A stretch of DNA of 33,735 nucleotides. Origin: Rhizonema sp. PD37 (GTDB lineage: Bacteria; Cyanobacteriota; Cyanobacteriia; Cyanobacteriales; Nostocaceae). Position 1 is the stretch's first letter. Every line of letters starts with the position of its first letter. A program made the translations under genes and the position numbers. Location of the stretch: positions 1-33,735 of the forward strand of contig JAQYWO010000062.1 in assembly GCA_029379215.1 (NCBI GenBank), read 5' to 3'. This document shows positions 23,383 to 31,658 of the stretch, piece by piece. The notes beneath the pieces are model-generated. The model saw nothing but the letters and a program-made list of their open reading frames with translations. It searched no databases and was not told the origin of the DNA.

Positions 23383-24870
23383 ATGATCAAGGACAACCCT
23401 CACGGATTGTGTATGCATTTTAAATGTGTGACAAACAGCTTAAGCTTAACAAAGAAAAACCGATTTCCGGGATGGCGCAGAATATTTTTTGGCGTTCGCA
23501 CACGTATCCTAGCTTGGTACGTCGTGCTGATGGCTTGCTCGACATTAGTCTCTATCCTGACAATCCGTGAGGTTCTCTTTCTGCGACTAGAAACGCAAAT
23601 TGAAAAATCTATCGCTCATGAGCTAGAAGAATTTAGACGATTAACCAAGGGAAGAAATCCCGATACAGCTCAACTCTTCGGGGATGATATCGCATCGATC
23701 TTTGATGTATTTTTGTCTCGCAATCTTCCTCACGAGGACACGTTTTTTGTTACACTATTAAATAACAAATTCTATAAATCCAGCCCTGAAGACCTCCCGG
23801 CTGCTCTACAGCCAAATTCGTCTATTTTTAAAAATTGGCAGAAACTCGATCACAATGAGTTTGGCAAGACTTCCACTTCGGGTGAAGCAATCCAATATCG
23901 AGCTGTACCATTGACAAAAGGCAAGACTCAGGGTGTCTTAGTCATTGCTCACTCAAGTAGCAGCTCTCGTCAACAGGTTAACCAAGCGGTTGTTGTGATT
24001 ATCGAGGTGACAATAGCTGTTATAACTGTAGCATCGGTGCTGGCGTGGATAGTCGCTGGAAGATTATTGGCTCCCCTGCGCCTTCTAAGTGAAACAGCTC
24101 ATTCGATTAGTGAGTCTGACTTATCGGGACGTATCCCCGTGCAGGGAGTAGACCAAATTGCCGAACTCACTATTACCTTCAACGAGATGCTAGATCGTAT
24201 CCAGACTGCCTTTGCCAGTCAACGAAACTTCATCAACGATGCTAGTCACGAACTCAGAACGCCAATCACAATTATTCGCGGTCATTTGGAACTGCTGGGT
24301 GACGATCCCCAAGACAGACGTGAAACAGTGGAATTAGTGACTGATGAGCTTGATCGCATGAGTCGCTTTGTCGATGACCTACTATTACTAGCTAAGGCAG
24401 AACAACCCAATTTTTTAACGCTAGAAACAGTGGATATAAGATCGCTGACTGAAGAACTGTATACCAAAGCCTTAGCCCTGGATGATCGAGACTGGCGTTT
24501 GGTAAATAGAGGTGCGGGGCGAATTGTTGCTGATCGCCATCGACTAACTCAAGCAATGATGAACTTGGCTCAGAACGCTACCCAGCACACGAGTTCTCGG
24601 GATATTATTGTTATGGGTTCATATGTTAACAATAGTAACGCTCATTTTTGGGTAAGTGACACAGGTGTTGGCATTGCCCTTGCTGACAGAAAGCGGATAT
24701 TTGAGCGCTTTGCCCGTGGAACTCTCAGTCACCGTCGTTCTGAAGGCGCTGGGTTGGGATTGTCTATTGTACAAGCGATCGCCGCTGCCCATGGCGGTCG
24801 GGTAGAACTTCAAAGCAAACTGGGTAAAGGTTCTACATTTACGATTATCATTCCACTCGATCCACCTTAG
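23383..24870 (+). CDS. Two-component sensor histidine kinase
   Basis: A 495-residue membrane kinase. Transmembrane segment 1 is about residues 40-62 (ILAWYVVLMACSTLVSILTI) and segment 2 about 210-230, enclosing a periplasmic sensor of about 150 residues with no recognised fold. A HAMP domain follows (RLLAPLRLLSETAHSI), then HisKA with phospho-acceptor His289 in NDASHELRTPI, and a HATPase domain with N-box Asn398 (NLAQNATQH), G1 DTGVGIALAD (Asp426) and G2 GAGLGLSIV. All catalytic motifs are present. AAAGGA (23368-23373) favours the ATG at 23383; an ATG at 23377 and a TTG at 23353 are alternatives in frame. The response regulator gene follows after 324 bases. Confidence 0.93.
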   Translation: MIKDNPHGLCMHFKCVTNSLSLTKKNRFPGWRRIFFGVRTRILAWYVVLMACSTLVSILTIREVLFLRLETQIEKSIAHELEEFRRLTKGRNPDTAQLFGDDIASIFDVFLSRNLPHEDTFFVTLLNNKFYKSSPEDLPAALQPNSSIFKNWQKLDHNEFGKTSTSGEAIQYRAVPLTKGKTQGVLVIAHSSSSSRQQVNQAVVVIIEVTIAVITVASVLAWIVAGRLLAPLRLLSETAHSISESDLSGRIPVQGVDQIAELTITFNEMLDRIQTAFASQRNFINDASHELRTPITIIRGHLELLGDDPQDRRETVELVTDELDRMSRFVDDLLLLAKAEQPNFLTLETVDIRSLTEELYTKALALDDRDWRLVNRGAGRIVADRHRLTQAMMNLAQNATQHTSSRDIIVMGSYVNNSNAHFWVSDTGVGIALADRKRIFERFARGTLSHRRSEGAGLGLSIVQAIAAAHGGRVELQSKLGKGSTFTIIIPLDPP

Positions 24871-25101
24871 TACTTGAGATAAAAATAATGGATGTAGACC
24901 GACACCGTAATTGGTTATAGCTGATCATAGTTTGCTTTGTGTTTAAGTTTCATAACGCCTGTAATGTTGATTTCCATTCACCTAACTCATTAACTATAAG
25001 CCCACAAAATTAATTTGGTAGACCATTAGTACTCCCAGACGGCAACGCCTGAGAGGTTTATGATGATTTATTGAAATATAAGAACTTTAGCCAGAGATGT
25101 T

Positions 25102-25128
25102 TTTGAAGTCTAAAGCCTTGACTTCAAA
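25102..25128. promoter_or_regulatory. Inverted repeat upstream of the response regulator gene
   Basis: TTTGAAGTC (25102-25110) and GACTTCAAA (25120-25128) are a perfect 9-bp dyad with centres 18 bases apart. The right arm overlaps a TTGACT (25119-25124) that could serve as a -35, although the following -10 spacing is poor. It could be an operator for the regulator itself or a hairpin. Confidence 0.35.
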
Positions 25129-25183
25129 CCGAGGCTTGTAAAATTTTCAATGTTAAATTTTTAGTTTTGCGAAACGGTACTTT

Positions 25184-25188
25184 GGAGG
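25184..25188 (+). promoter_or_regulatory. Ribosome-binding site that fixes the TTG start of the response regulator
   Basis: GGAGG lies six bases before TTG 25195, an ideal spacing. The encoded residues after it (TDQILIAEDEPRIAAFLEKGL) begin the receiver domain at its normal point, so TTG is the true start. Confidence 0.7.
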
Positions 25189-25194
25189 TTCTGT

Positions 25195-25866
25195 TTGACT
25201 GACCAGATTTTAATCGCTGAAGACGAACCGCGCATAGCCGCTTTCTTAGAAAAAGGGCTACGAGCGTCGGGATTCACAACTGCAGTTGCCAAAGACGGTC
25301 ATGAGGCGTTGATCATGGCTCAAAGCGGTGATTTTGACCTCATGATCTTGGACATCGGTCTACCTGGCAAAGATGGTTGGATCGTGTTGGAAGAATTACG
25401 CGGTCAAGGAGAACATTTGCCAATCATCATCCTGAGCGCTCGTGACGAGGTTCGTGATAAAGTTGCTGGATTAGAAGGTGGGGCTGATGACTACGTGACA
25501 AAGCCTTTCCGGTTTGAAGAACTACTGGCGCGGGTACGAGTGCAGTTGCGCGATCGCCGCTTACCCAAACGAGAGGAAGAAATGGTTCTCAGATCGGGCG
25601 AGATTGTGCTTGACTTACTGACACGTCAACTTCGAGTCGGGGATCGCTTAGTCAAGTTATCAGCAAGAGAATTTACCCTAGCCGAAACTTTTTTGCGTCA
25701 TCGCGGGCAAGTGTTGAGCCGAGAACAGCTACTGAGTAAAGTTTGGGGCTACGACTACGATCCCGGCTCTAATGTTGTTGATGTCTGCGTAGGTTACTTG
25801 CGGAAGAAACTGGGTCAAGATTATATTGAAACAGTCCGAGGCATGGGCTACAAGTTGCGATCATGA
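25195..25866 (+). CDS. OmpR/PhoB-family response regulator
   Basis: A 223-residue transcription factor. The receiver domain (about 1-120) has the acidic pocket EDEP, phospho-acceptor Asp53 in LMILDIGLPGKDG, a conserved Ser/Thr region in IILSARDE and Lys103 in YVTKPF. A winged-helix trans_reg_C domain (about 130-222) ends DVCVGYLRKKLGQDYIETVRGMGYKL. It starts with TTG. It is the natural partner of the upstream histidine kinase, and a SulP transporter gene follows after 270 bases on the same strand. Confidence 0.95.
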   Translation: MTDQILIAEDEPRIAAFLEKGLRASGFTTAVAKDGHEALIMAQSGDFDLMILDIGLPGKDGWIVLEELRGQGEHLPIIILSARDEVRDKVAGLEGGADDYVTKPFRFEELLARVRVQLRDRRLPKREEEMVLRSGEIVLDLLTRQLRVGDRLVKLSAREFTLAETFLRHRGQVLSREQLLSKVWGYDYDPGSNVVDVCVGYLRKKLGQDYIETVRGMGYKLRS

Positions 25867-26139
25867 AATTTTTCTCATCAAATCTTAATTTAAGATTCAT
25901 GAAGATACTTGAACATGAAAATTAACCCAGGCAATCAGGATAATATCAATCTAACAAGTGTTTGTAGTATATGGATCAATTGTGGGAGGATAATTTCCCC
26001 TGACATACACCTCAATCTGTAATATCTGTATTATTCTTCTTTGAACTTTGATATAGTGGCCGGCTAAAACCCTTAAGTTGACTAAAAAGTGCTTAATCGA
26101 CAAACTGCAAAGCATTGAATCCCGGATGCGTTGCGGTAA

Positions 26140-27702
26140 ATGCTGACGTTGGGAAAGAAGAAAATGACAAGCAAATTTATTAAAGATAAAAAATCTATCG
26201 TCAACGATTTGGTTGCTTCGGTAGTTGTATTTCTGGTAGCGTTACCATTATGTATGGGAATCGCGATCGCTTCTGGGGTTCCTCCAGAACAGGGAATCAT
26301 CACAGGCATAGTTGGCGGAATAATTGTTGGTCCGATTGCTGGCTCTCCGTTGCAGGTAAGTGGACCGGCAGCTGGACTTGCCGTCGTAGTCTGGGAACTT
26401 GTACACAAGTATGGTATAGAAATTCTCGGACCAATTCTTCTGCTGGCGGGTTTGTTCCAGTTACTAGCAGGGGTGTTCAAGCTGGGACAGATTTTCCGAG
26501 CAATCTCTCCGGCAGTTATTTATGGAATGTTAGCAGGCATAGGCGTGCTGATCTTTGCCTCTCAATTCCATGTGATGTTTGACAGCAAGCCCAAAGCCCA
26601 CGGAATCAATAACCTACTTTCTATTCCTAGCGAGTTCTACAACGTAATCTTTTCTCCTCAAGGCGGCAACCATCTCATTGCAGGGATTATCGGTCTATTT
26701 ACCATTATCACGCTCCTTGTGTGGAATAAGTTCAAGCCAAGAATATTAAGATTGATTCCTGGCTCCCTTGTTGCTGTTGTGATCGCAACTGCGATCGCCA
26801 CTGTGATGAAGTTGCCTGTTCAGTACGTCAACGTCCCCGATAATCTTGTCAGTACGGTTCACTTACCGAAGCTAGCGAACTTAATCAGTGTTCTGAAGCC
26901 ATCATTGCTCACCGAAGCTATGGCGATCGCCTTTATCGCCAGTGCAGAAAGCCTGCTCTCAGCTGTAGCGGTGGATAGACTTCAGCACGATTCAAAAACT
27001 AATTTTGACCGCGAACTGGCAGCCCAAGGTCTTGGCAACATGGTTTGTGGCTTGCTGGGAGCGCTACCAATGACAGGTGTGATTGCCCGTAGTTCTGTGA
27101 ACTTGGAAGCAGGAGCTAAAACCCGAGTATCTGCGATTTTTCATGGCGTGTGGCTGTTAGCTTTTGTTGCCGTTGCGCCTTCGTTACTCAATTTAATTCC
27201 CACTTCCTGCCTCGCGGCAATTCTAGTCGTCACAGGCTATAAGCTAGTGAAAGTCGAGAATATCCGCAAGCTGCAACGATACGGGCGCATTCCTGTGTTC
27301 ATCTACTTTGCTACTTTAGGTGGAATTCTTGCTGAAGATTTACTCTTTGGCGTGCTACTCGGTCTTGTGCTGTCAGCAATCAAGCTCATGTACAAAGTTT
27401 CTCACCTCTCTATCCATGTCCTTCCAGATGAAAACAACCAAAGGATTAACGTGTATCTAGGGGGAGTGGCGACGTTTATTGGGCTACCTCACCTTGCTAA
27501 AGTCCTTGAGCAAATTTCCCCAGGTCAAGAAATTCATCTTCACTTGCAGATGCTTCGATACATCGATCACACCTGCCTTGACTTTTTGTCAATCTGGGAA
27601 GAGCAACAGGAAAAGAAGGGAAGTACTATCGTTGTGCAGTGGAATGACTTAATTGAGCGTTACCAAAAACCGCTTGCCGAGCGGGAAGAGGTCATGTTGT
27701 AG
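26140..27702 (+). CDS. SulP-family inorganic anion transporter
   Basis: A 520-residue inner-membrane protein of 11-12 helices. The family hallmarks are LVASVVVFLVALPLCMGIAIASG, GGIIVGPIAGSPLQVSGPAAGLAVVV and AIAFIASAESLLSAVAVDRL followed by QGLGNMVCGLLGALPMTGVIARSS. A short, degenerate STAS-like tail (about 430-515) closes the protein. SulP members move sulfate, bicarbonate or other anions with Na+ or H+; this subgroup resembles the SulP proteins found beside or fused to carbonic anhydrases rather than classic BicA. An ATG at 26164, after GGGAAAGAAG, is an alternative start. It follows the two-component genes. The substrate is not proven. Confidence 0.9.
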   Translation: MLTLGKKKMTSKFIKDKKSIVNDLVASVVVFLVALPLCMGIAIASGVPPEQGIITGIVGGIIVGPIAGSPLQVSGPAAGLAVVVWELVHKYGIEILGPILLLAGLFQLLAGVFKLGQIFRAISPAVIYGMLAGIGVLIFASQFHVMFDSKPKAHGINNLLSIPSEFYNVIFSPQGGNHLIAGIIGLFTIITLLVWNKFKPRILRLIPGSLVAVVIATAIATVMKLPVQYVNVPDNLVSTVHLPKLANLISVLKPSLLTEAMAIAFIASAESLLSAVAVDRLQHDSKTNFDRELAAQGLGNMVCGLLGALPMTGVIARSSVNLEAGAKTRVSAIFHGVWLLAFVAVAPSLLNLIPTSCLAAILVVTGYKLVKVENIRKLQRYGRIPVFIYFATLGGILAEDLLFGVLLGLVLSAIKLMYKVSHLSIHVLPDENNQRINVYLGGVATFIGLPHLAKVLEQISPGQEIHLHLQMLRYIDHTCLDFLSIWEEQQEKKGSTIVVQWNDLIERYQKPLAEREEVML

Positions 27703-27741
27703 AAGTTATTAATAGAACACTTAAATGTGTAAACAGGGAAA

Positions 27742-27801
27742 CCGAAATTAAAAGCAACTTACCTTCAGCTACAAGACACTTAAAATGTTGCTTTTAATCG
27801 G
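27742..27801 (+). terminator. Inverted repeat after the SulP gene
   Basis: CCGA-AA-TTAAAAGCAAC (27742-27758) pairs with GTTGCTTTTAATCGG (27787-27801): a 15-bp stem with a two-base bulge and a loop of about 29 bases. It lies 40 bases after the SulP stop and 60 before the next small ORF, so it could end or attenuate transcription. Confidence 0.45.
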
Positions 27802-27861
27802 TTTGAGGAAATTTTCCTCACTAAAAGTTTTCAGAACAAATTAATCGAAAGGGAATCCTTT

Positions 27862-28047
27862 ATGAATCTCATAAATGCAATGATATTAACATTAGTTAAT
27901 ATTATTTCTTGTCTTGTTGTGTGCAAACTTGTGTCTGTAATTATGGCTGTTAAAAATAAACGTCATGCATCCACTGTCAAAGCTAACTCATACAAAGTCA
28001 ATGTAATTAGACATAATAAAAACACTTCAAGTCTCCCTTCTCAATAG
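27862..28047 (+). CDS. Tiny single-pass membrane protein, hypothetical
   Basis: Sixty-one residues: an N-terminal membrane segment (about 4-29, INAMILTLVNIISCLVVCKLVSVIMAV) and a basic, Asn/Ser-rich tail (KNKRHAS ... VIRHNKNTSS). AAGGGAA about nine bases before the ATG is a decent ribosome site. It follows the SulP transporter on the same strand, so a small accessory subunit is conceivable, but nothing in the sequence proves it, and a chance ORF cannot be excluded. Confidence 0.4.
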   Translation: MNLINAMILTLVNIISCLVVCKLVSVIMAVKNKRHASTVKANSYKVNVIRHNKNTSSLPSQ

Positions 28048-28084
28048 CGAAAATGAATTTTTGTGCTATATCTTTCGTGTTCAA

Positions 28085-29461
28085 TCACATATTAGGACAA
28101 TTTGGTAGATCTTGCCCAATTAGCAACCGTGCCAAACTTGGTAATGCTTCACCATAAGTAGGATGGATATGAACGGACTGCTCTAACAATTGCCACGTAG
28201 CTCCTGCTTCCATCAAGGACAAAAACACATGCACGATCTCAGCCGTTTCGTAACCTACCAGTGTTGCTCCCAAAATCTTATCAGTATCTTGGTCAATAAC
28301 TAAGCGGTAAAAGCCCAGGTCGTGTCCCCATTCAATAGCGCGAGCAATAGAACTCATAGGTAAGATGACACAACGGGCATTAATTCCCTTCTCTAGTGCT
28401 TGATTCAAAGTCATTCCAACTCGTCCGACTTGGGGTTCTGTATAAACGGCATAACCAAGTACCCGGTCGTTACGAGTCCGGTTTTCGCCGCACAAAATTG
28501 CCTTGAGGCGTCGATAGTCTTCCCAAGACACGTGCGTAAATGCTGGTTGTTTGGCAGCATCACCAATGGCGTAAACTCCAGGATTGGTTGTTTGAAACTG
28601 CTCATTAATTTTGACGTAACCGTGTTGGTCTAACTCAACACCAGTGGCAGCACAGTTAAGATTACTGGTGTGAGGTTTGCGTCCGGTGGCAATAAGTAAG
28701 GCTTCACCTTGGAGTTCTTGACCATTACTCAGTTTAACGGTGAATATCCCATCTTTGTGTATTACTTGCTCAACGTTGACGTGAAAATGAAGTTGAATAC
28801 CATCTTGCTGGAATGCTTCAAGCAGAGACTCACTCACATCCGACTCTTCAAGACTCAAGATGCGATCGCCCCGCACAATTATCTGAGTTTGCATTCCCAA
28901 ACGGGCAGCCCCCTGTCCCAATTCCAGCGCAATATACCCACCTCCCACAACCAGCAGACGTTTAGGCAATTCTTGCAAATCAAAGAAGTTACGGTTCGTA
29001 AGATAAGGTGTCCCTGATAAACCGGGAATATCAGGAATCAATGATGATGTGCCAGTATTAATCACAACTAAGGGAGCCTGAACTGTAACCTCACCGCCTG
29101 TAATTGTGCGATCGCCACTAAATGAGGCTTCGGCACACACCACTTTCACACCTGCACTATCCAAACGCTTTGTCACACCTTGATTAAAGCTATGGCGAAT
29201 CCCGCGCACTCGTTCCATGACTGCCGGGAAGTCAACTTCTACCTGTACGTGGATGCCTAAATTCTTAGCTTTGCGAGATCTACCTGCTGAATGAGCTGCC
29301 GCTAAAAATGCTTTAGATGGGGTGCAGCCGTAATTGATACAACTCCCACCTAAAGCATCCCGTTCAAATAAAATGACGTTACGTCCTTCCTTTGCAAAAT
29401 CAGCAGCCAAGGGAACACCACCTTGACCGCTCCCAATTACAATCACATCTGCGGTTTCCAT
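28085..29461 (-). CDS. FAD-dependent disulfide oxidoreductase (mercuric reductase / lipoamide dehydrogenase-like)
   Basis: A 458-residue flavoprotein of the class I pyridine nucleotide-disulfide reductases. The FAD fold opens DVIVIGSGQGGVPLAADFAKEG. The redox-active pair is Cys41 and Cys46 in GGSCINYGCTPSK. The NAD(P) fold is LLVVGGGYIALELGQGAARLG, the second FAD contact is VYAIGDAA, and the C-terminal interface dyad is HPTYGE (His433, Glu438). There is no heavy-metal-associated N-terminal domain and no C-terminal Cys pair as in MerA, so mercury reduction is unlikely despite the usual annotation. The ATG at 29461 is chosen; 32 further codons upstream are open but give a non-family extension. 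Physiological substrate unknown. Confidence 0.9.
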   Translation of the reverse strand: METADVIVIGSGQGGVPLAADFAKEGRNVILFERDALGGSCINYGCTPSKAFLAAAHSAGRSRKAKNLGIHVQVEVDFPAVMERVRGIRHSFNQGVTKRLDSAGVKVVCAEASFSGDRTITGGEVTVQAPLVVINTGTSSLIPDIPGLSGTPYLTNRNFFDLQELPKRLLVVGGGYIALELGQGAARLGMQTQIIVRGDRILSLEESDVSESLLEAFQQDGIQLHFHVNVEQVIHKDGIFTVKLSNGQELQGEALLIATGRKPHTSNLNCAATGVELDQHGYVKINEQFQTTNPGVYAIGDAAKQPAFTHVSWEDYRRLKAILCGENRTRNDRVLGYAVYTEPQVGRVGMTLNQALEKGINARCVILPMSSIARAIEWGHDLGFYRLVIDQDTDKILGATLVGYETAEIVHVFLSLMEAGATWQLLEQSVHIHPTYGEALPSLARLLIGQDLPNCPNM

Positions 29462-29591
29462 AGACTTTATCTTTAAGTAAGAGGATGTTTGAAAAGTTGG
29501 GAATGTTGTAAAAAAGCTCTTTGGTGTATACGTGCTTGTATAGATAACAAACAGCACCCAGAGAGTGGTATGAGTAAAGCTTCCGCATTAA

Positions 29592-29759
29592 TCCGACGCT
29601 CAGTCGAGGCTTTGTACAAACCTCTCTAGCCCTGGTGAAGGAGATTATACTAAAGAACGTCATCAATGGCTAGATGAAAAAACTTTGGCTGAGGTTTTGG
29701 TGAAAATGAAACAATTGCAGTCAGATGACATCAATAAATATGACGAAATTATTGACTAG
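29592..29759 (+). pseudogene. C-terminal fragment of an unidentified small protein
   Basis: The frame is open from 29592 to the TAG at 29757-29759. The last 40 residues (GDYTKERHQWLDEKTLAEVL and on to KYDEIID) have real-protein character, with a helical charged pattern, whereas the residues before GDY look random. There is no start codon at a sensible place. It looks like the tail of a gene that lost its 5' part. Family not recognised. Confidence 0.4.
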
Positions 29760-29851
29760 CGCTTTGTATTTGTAGACAAGCGCCCAAGCCTCTAAGTAGA
29801 AAAAGCAGCGCGACGAGCCGAATCCAACACTGCTCGGTTAAAGAGAAATAG

Positions 29852-30122
29852 CTAGCTCGTGCGCCCACTGTCAGAAACATGTGAATCGAAAAAATCTAGC
29901 GCGATGCGAGCTACCGCCTCAGGTTTCTCTTCGTGGACAAATAGCTTCGCTCCTGCCAGAAGTGGAACCAGGCGTCGAAACGTCAGTCCCGAAAGTGGAT
30001 AGCCGTGCACGAGGAGGAGAGGGTCACCGTTGCCAAGGAATGCGGTAGGCGATCTCGCAGTGTCCGAGATGCTCGAAGGACGGCGGTTGGTTCATGATCG
30101 AAGTTGATGTCACGGTATTCAT
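29852..30122 (-). pseudogene. Alpha/beta hydrolase gene, frameshifted and internally deleted
   Basis: The ATG at 30122 has a textbook AAGGAG (30130-30135) upstream and gives EHLGHCEIAYRIP. One extra T at about 30035 shifts the frame to an early TGA; in the next frame the protein continues as GNGDPLLLVHGYPLSGLTFRRLVPLLAG, the oxyanion HGxP segment of alpha/beta hydrolases. The sequence then jumps to AKLFVHEEKPEAVARIALDFF, which is the C-terminal helix of the same family; about 200 residues with the nucleophile Ser and the catalytic Asp/His are missing. The stop is at 29852-29854. Base composition is GC-richer than the neighbours, hinting at foreign origin. Confidence 0.75.
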
Positions 30123-30371
30123 ATCAAAGCTCCTTAACTACAGCATTCGCGGCAATGTCAAGTTTCTCTATCTACTCAGCCAAAAAAACATAAGCATTAT
30201 TTCTTAATAGACATTCAAAATAATCCACAAAATGTGATAGTGACCACCTACGTCTTTATAATAGCAGGCGTCTACACAGCAAAAAACAGCCGAATTAATC
30301 ACCTGGATTTTTACAAACTTTGAAAAAATCGGGCTCAATGTTAAAGTCAAGGTGTTAGTTGCGCTTAGCGT

Positions 30372-30421
30372 GCTCTTAACAGCAACAAATCATTTTCTGT
30401 TGATTTTCGTCCACCTACTTA
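30372..30421. repeat. Dispersed repeat, copy B
   Basis: Read on the minus strand it runs CTAAGTAGGTGGACGAAAAT then TTTGTTGCTGTTAAGAGC, matching 15188-15236 in the other orientation with scattered differences. On its left it runs into a GTTGCGC-family half-site. Confidence 0.5.
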
Positions 30422-30653
30422 GTGTAAACAAAGCAAAATTTAATATTGAGGGCAAACTCTTCCTCAGTTGCTTCCTTTTTAGGCTTGAATAAAAAAGTGC
30501 CCCCCTTGCAAGAGTGCAAAGAGAGCAGTTCCATGCCGTTTAACTAAATATGTTCTACACTGAGGATCTACGCGATTTCGCAAATAGATAAACACCCTTT
30601 TGGGTGAAAAATGACTTGACTTTTTTGATAAACTCTGCACTCAGCAATAGCTT

Positions 30654-31472
30654 ATGAATTTCTCGTCAGCACGGCAACTTTTTCACCAAGAGATCCAGCA
30701 GCCTGATGAGTGTATCGATCTAGCAAAGGCGGCTTTGTACATTGCACAAGAAGAATATCCCGACTTAGATCCTGATGAATACCTCAACGCTTTGGAAACA
30801 ATGGCAGTGGAAGTTAAAGAACGCTTGCCATCACATCGGTATCCGATGCGTGTCATTCAGACTGTTAATCAGTATCTGTTTGATGATTTAGGATTTGCAG
30901 GTAATCAGAAAGGATACGATGATCCTCGCAACAGCTTTTTGAATGAAGTGATTGATCGCCGACTGGGGATTCCCATTACCCTATCGCTGATTTACCTGGA
31001 GATTGCTCGTCGGATTAATTTTCCGATGGTAGGAGTGGGAATGCCAGGACATTTCTTGATCCGCCCTGACATTGAGGAAATGGATATTTTTGTTGACGCC
31101 TTCAATGGTGGTGAGATCTTGTTTGCACAAGATTGCCAGGAAAAGCTTAATCAAATTTATCAGCAACCAGTGACGCTACAACCAGAATTTTTAGCAACAG
31201 TGACTCACCGACAATTTTTGGCACGGATGCTAACTAATCTGAAGAGTAAATACCTTCAACGACAAAAATTAGAGAAAGCGCTAGCAGCAATTGAACGAAT
31301 TTTACTGCTGTTTCCCAATGCGGAGTCAGAATTGCGCGATCGCGGTATTGTATGTTACCAACTTGGTCGCTTTTCTCAAGCTGCAAACGACTTAGAAACT
31401 TATCTAGAAAAAGTTCCCAATGCTCGAGATGCGACAGTTATTCGCCAGTTACTAACTCAGCTGGGAAGATAG
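30654..31472 (+). CDS. SirB1-family protein (transglutaminase-like plus TPR)
   Basis: A 272-residue cytoplasmic protein. Residues about 5-190 match the SirB1/YchA N-terminal region: NALETMAVEVKERLP, DDPRNSFLNEVIDRRLGIPITLSLIYLEIARRINFPMVGVGMPGHFLIR. The catalytic Cys of true transglutaminases is replaced (SLIYLEIA), as is usual in this family, while the His of GHFLIR is kept. The C-terminal part (about 195-272) is a TPR-like helical pair (LEKALAAIERILLLFP, SQAANDLETYLEKVP). Biochemical role is unclear. It is convergent with the amylase gene, with a GC hairpin in the space between them. Confidence 0.9.
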   Translation: MNFSSARQLFHQEIQQPDECIDLAKAALYIAQEEYPDLDPDEYLNALETMAVEVKERLPSHRYPMRVIQTVNQYLFDDLGFAGNQKGYDDPRNSFLNEVIDRRLGIPITLSLIYLEIARRINFPMVGVGMPGHFLIRPDIEEMDIFVDAFNGGEILFAQDCQEKLNQIYQQPVTLQPEFLATVTHRQFLARMLTNLKSKYLQRQKLEKALAAIERILLLFPNAESELRDRGIVCYQLGRFSQAANDLETYLEKVPNARDATVIRQLLTQLGR

Positions 31473-31512
31473 ATAGCCGCTCCTCTGTTAGTAAAAAGCT
31501 GATAGTAGTTGA

Positions 31513-31532
31513 AGGGGTTTTTCCCAACCCCT
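31513..31532. terminator. AGGGGTT hairpin between convergent genes
   Basis: AGGGGTT (31513-31519) and AACCCCT (31526-31532) form a 7-bp stem with a 6-base loop. On the plus strand it is followed by AAAAAA, so on the minus strand the T-run precedes the stem; it is a transcript-end candidate rather than a canonical intrinsic terminator. Confidence 0.4.
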
Positions 31533-31658
31533 AAAAAATCTGACTAGTACACCAGGCTCGGAAATAAACAAACTATTTGAATGACTTCTTGCGTACAATC
31601 CAAGCATTTTTAATTTTTCATTCCGAGGTAGCGGTAATAGTGATAGCTAATAGCTTGA

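Larger units (their letters stand above)
24871..25194. other. Gene-free stretch between kinase and regulator genes
   Basis: About 324 bases, long for a two-component pair, so the regulator may have its own promoter. It contains an inverted repeat TTTGAAGTC / GACTTCAAA at 25102-25128. No ORF with coding character is seen. Confidence 0.5.
29462..30653. other. Gene-poor region with gene fragments and repeats
   Basis: About 1.2 kb without an intact gene. It contains a plus-strand C-terminal fragment (29592-29759), a minus-strand alpha/beta hydrolase pseudogene (29852-30122), a dispersed repeat (30372-30421) with a GTTGCGC half-palindrome (30358-30380), a small hairpin CACCC-TTTT-GGGTG at 30594-30607, and AT-rich sequence before the SirB1-type gene. 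Confidence 0.6.

Noticed and set aside
23205..23423. Plus-strand ORF of 72 codons before the histidine kinase
   Set aside because: It covers the likely kinase promoter and overlaps the kinase start in another frame; composition looks random.
28085..29461. Mercury resistance role for the flavoprotein
   Set aside because: It lacks the C-terminal Cys pair and metal-binding N-domain of MerA and keeps the His-Glu dyad of lipoamide dehydrogenase-like enzymes; no mer genes are nearby.
29400..29666. Minus-strand ORF of 88 codons
   Set aside because: It overlaps the start of the flavoprotein gene in another frame; the only protein-like part is the shadow of the FAD motif.
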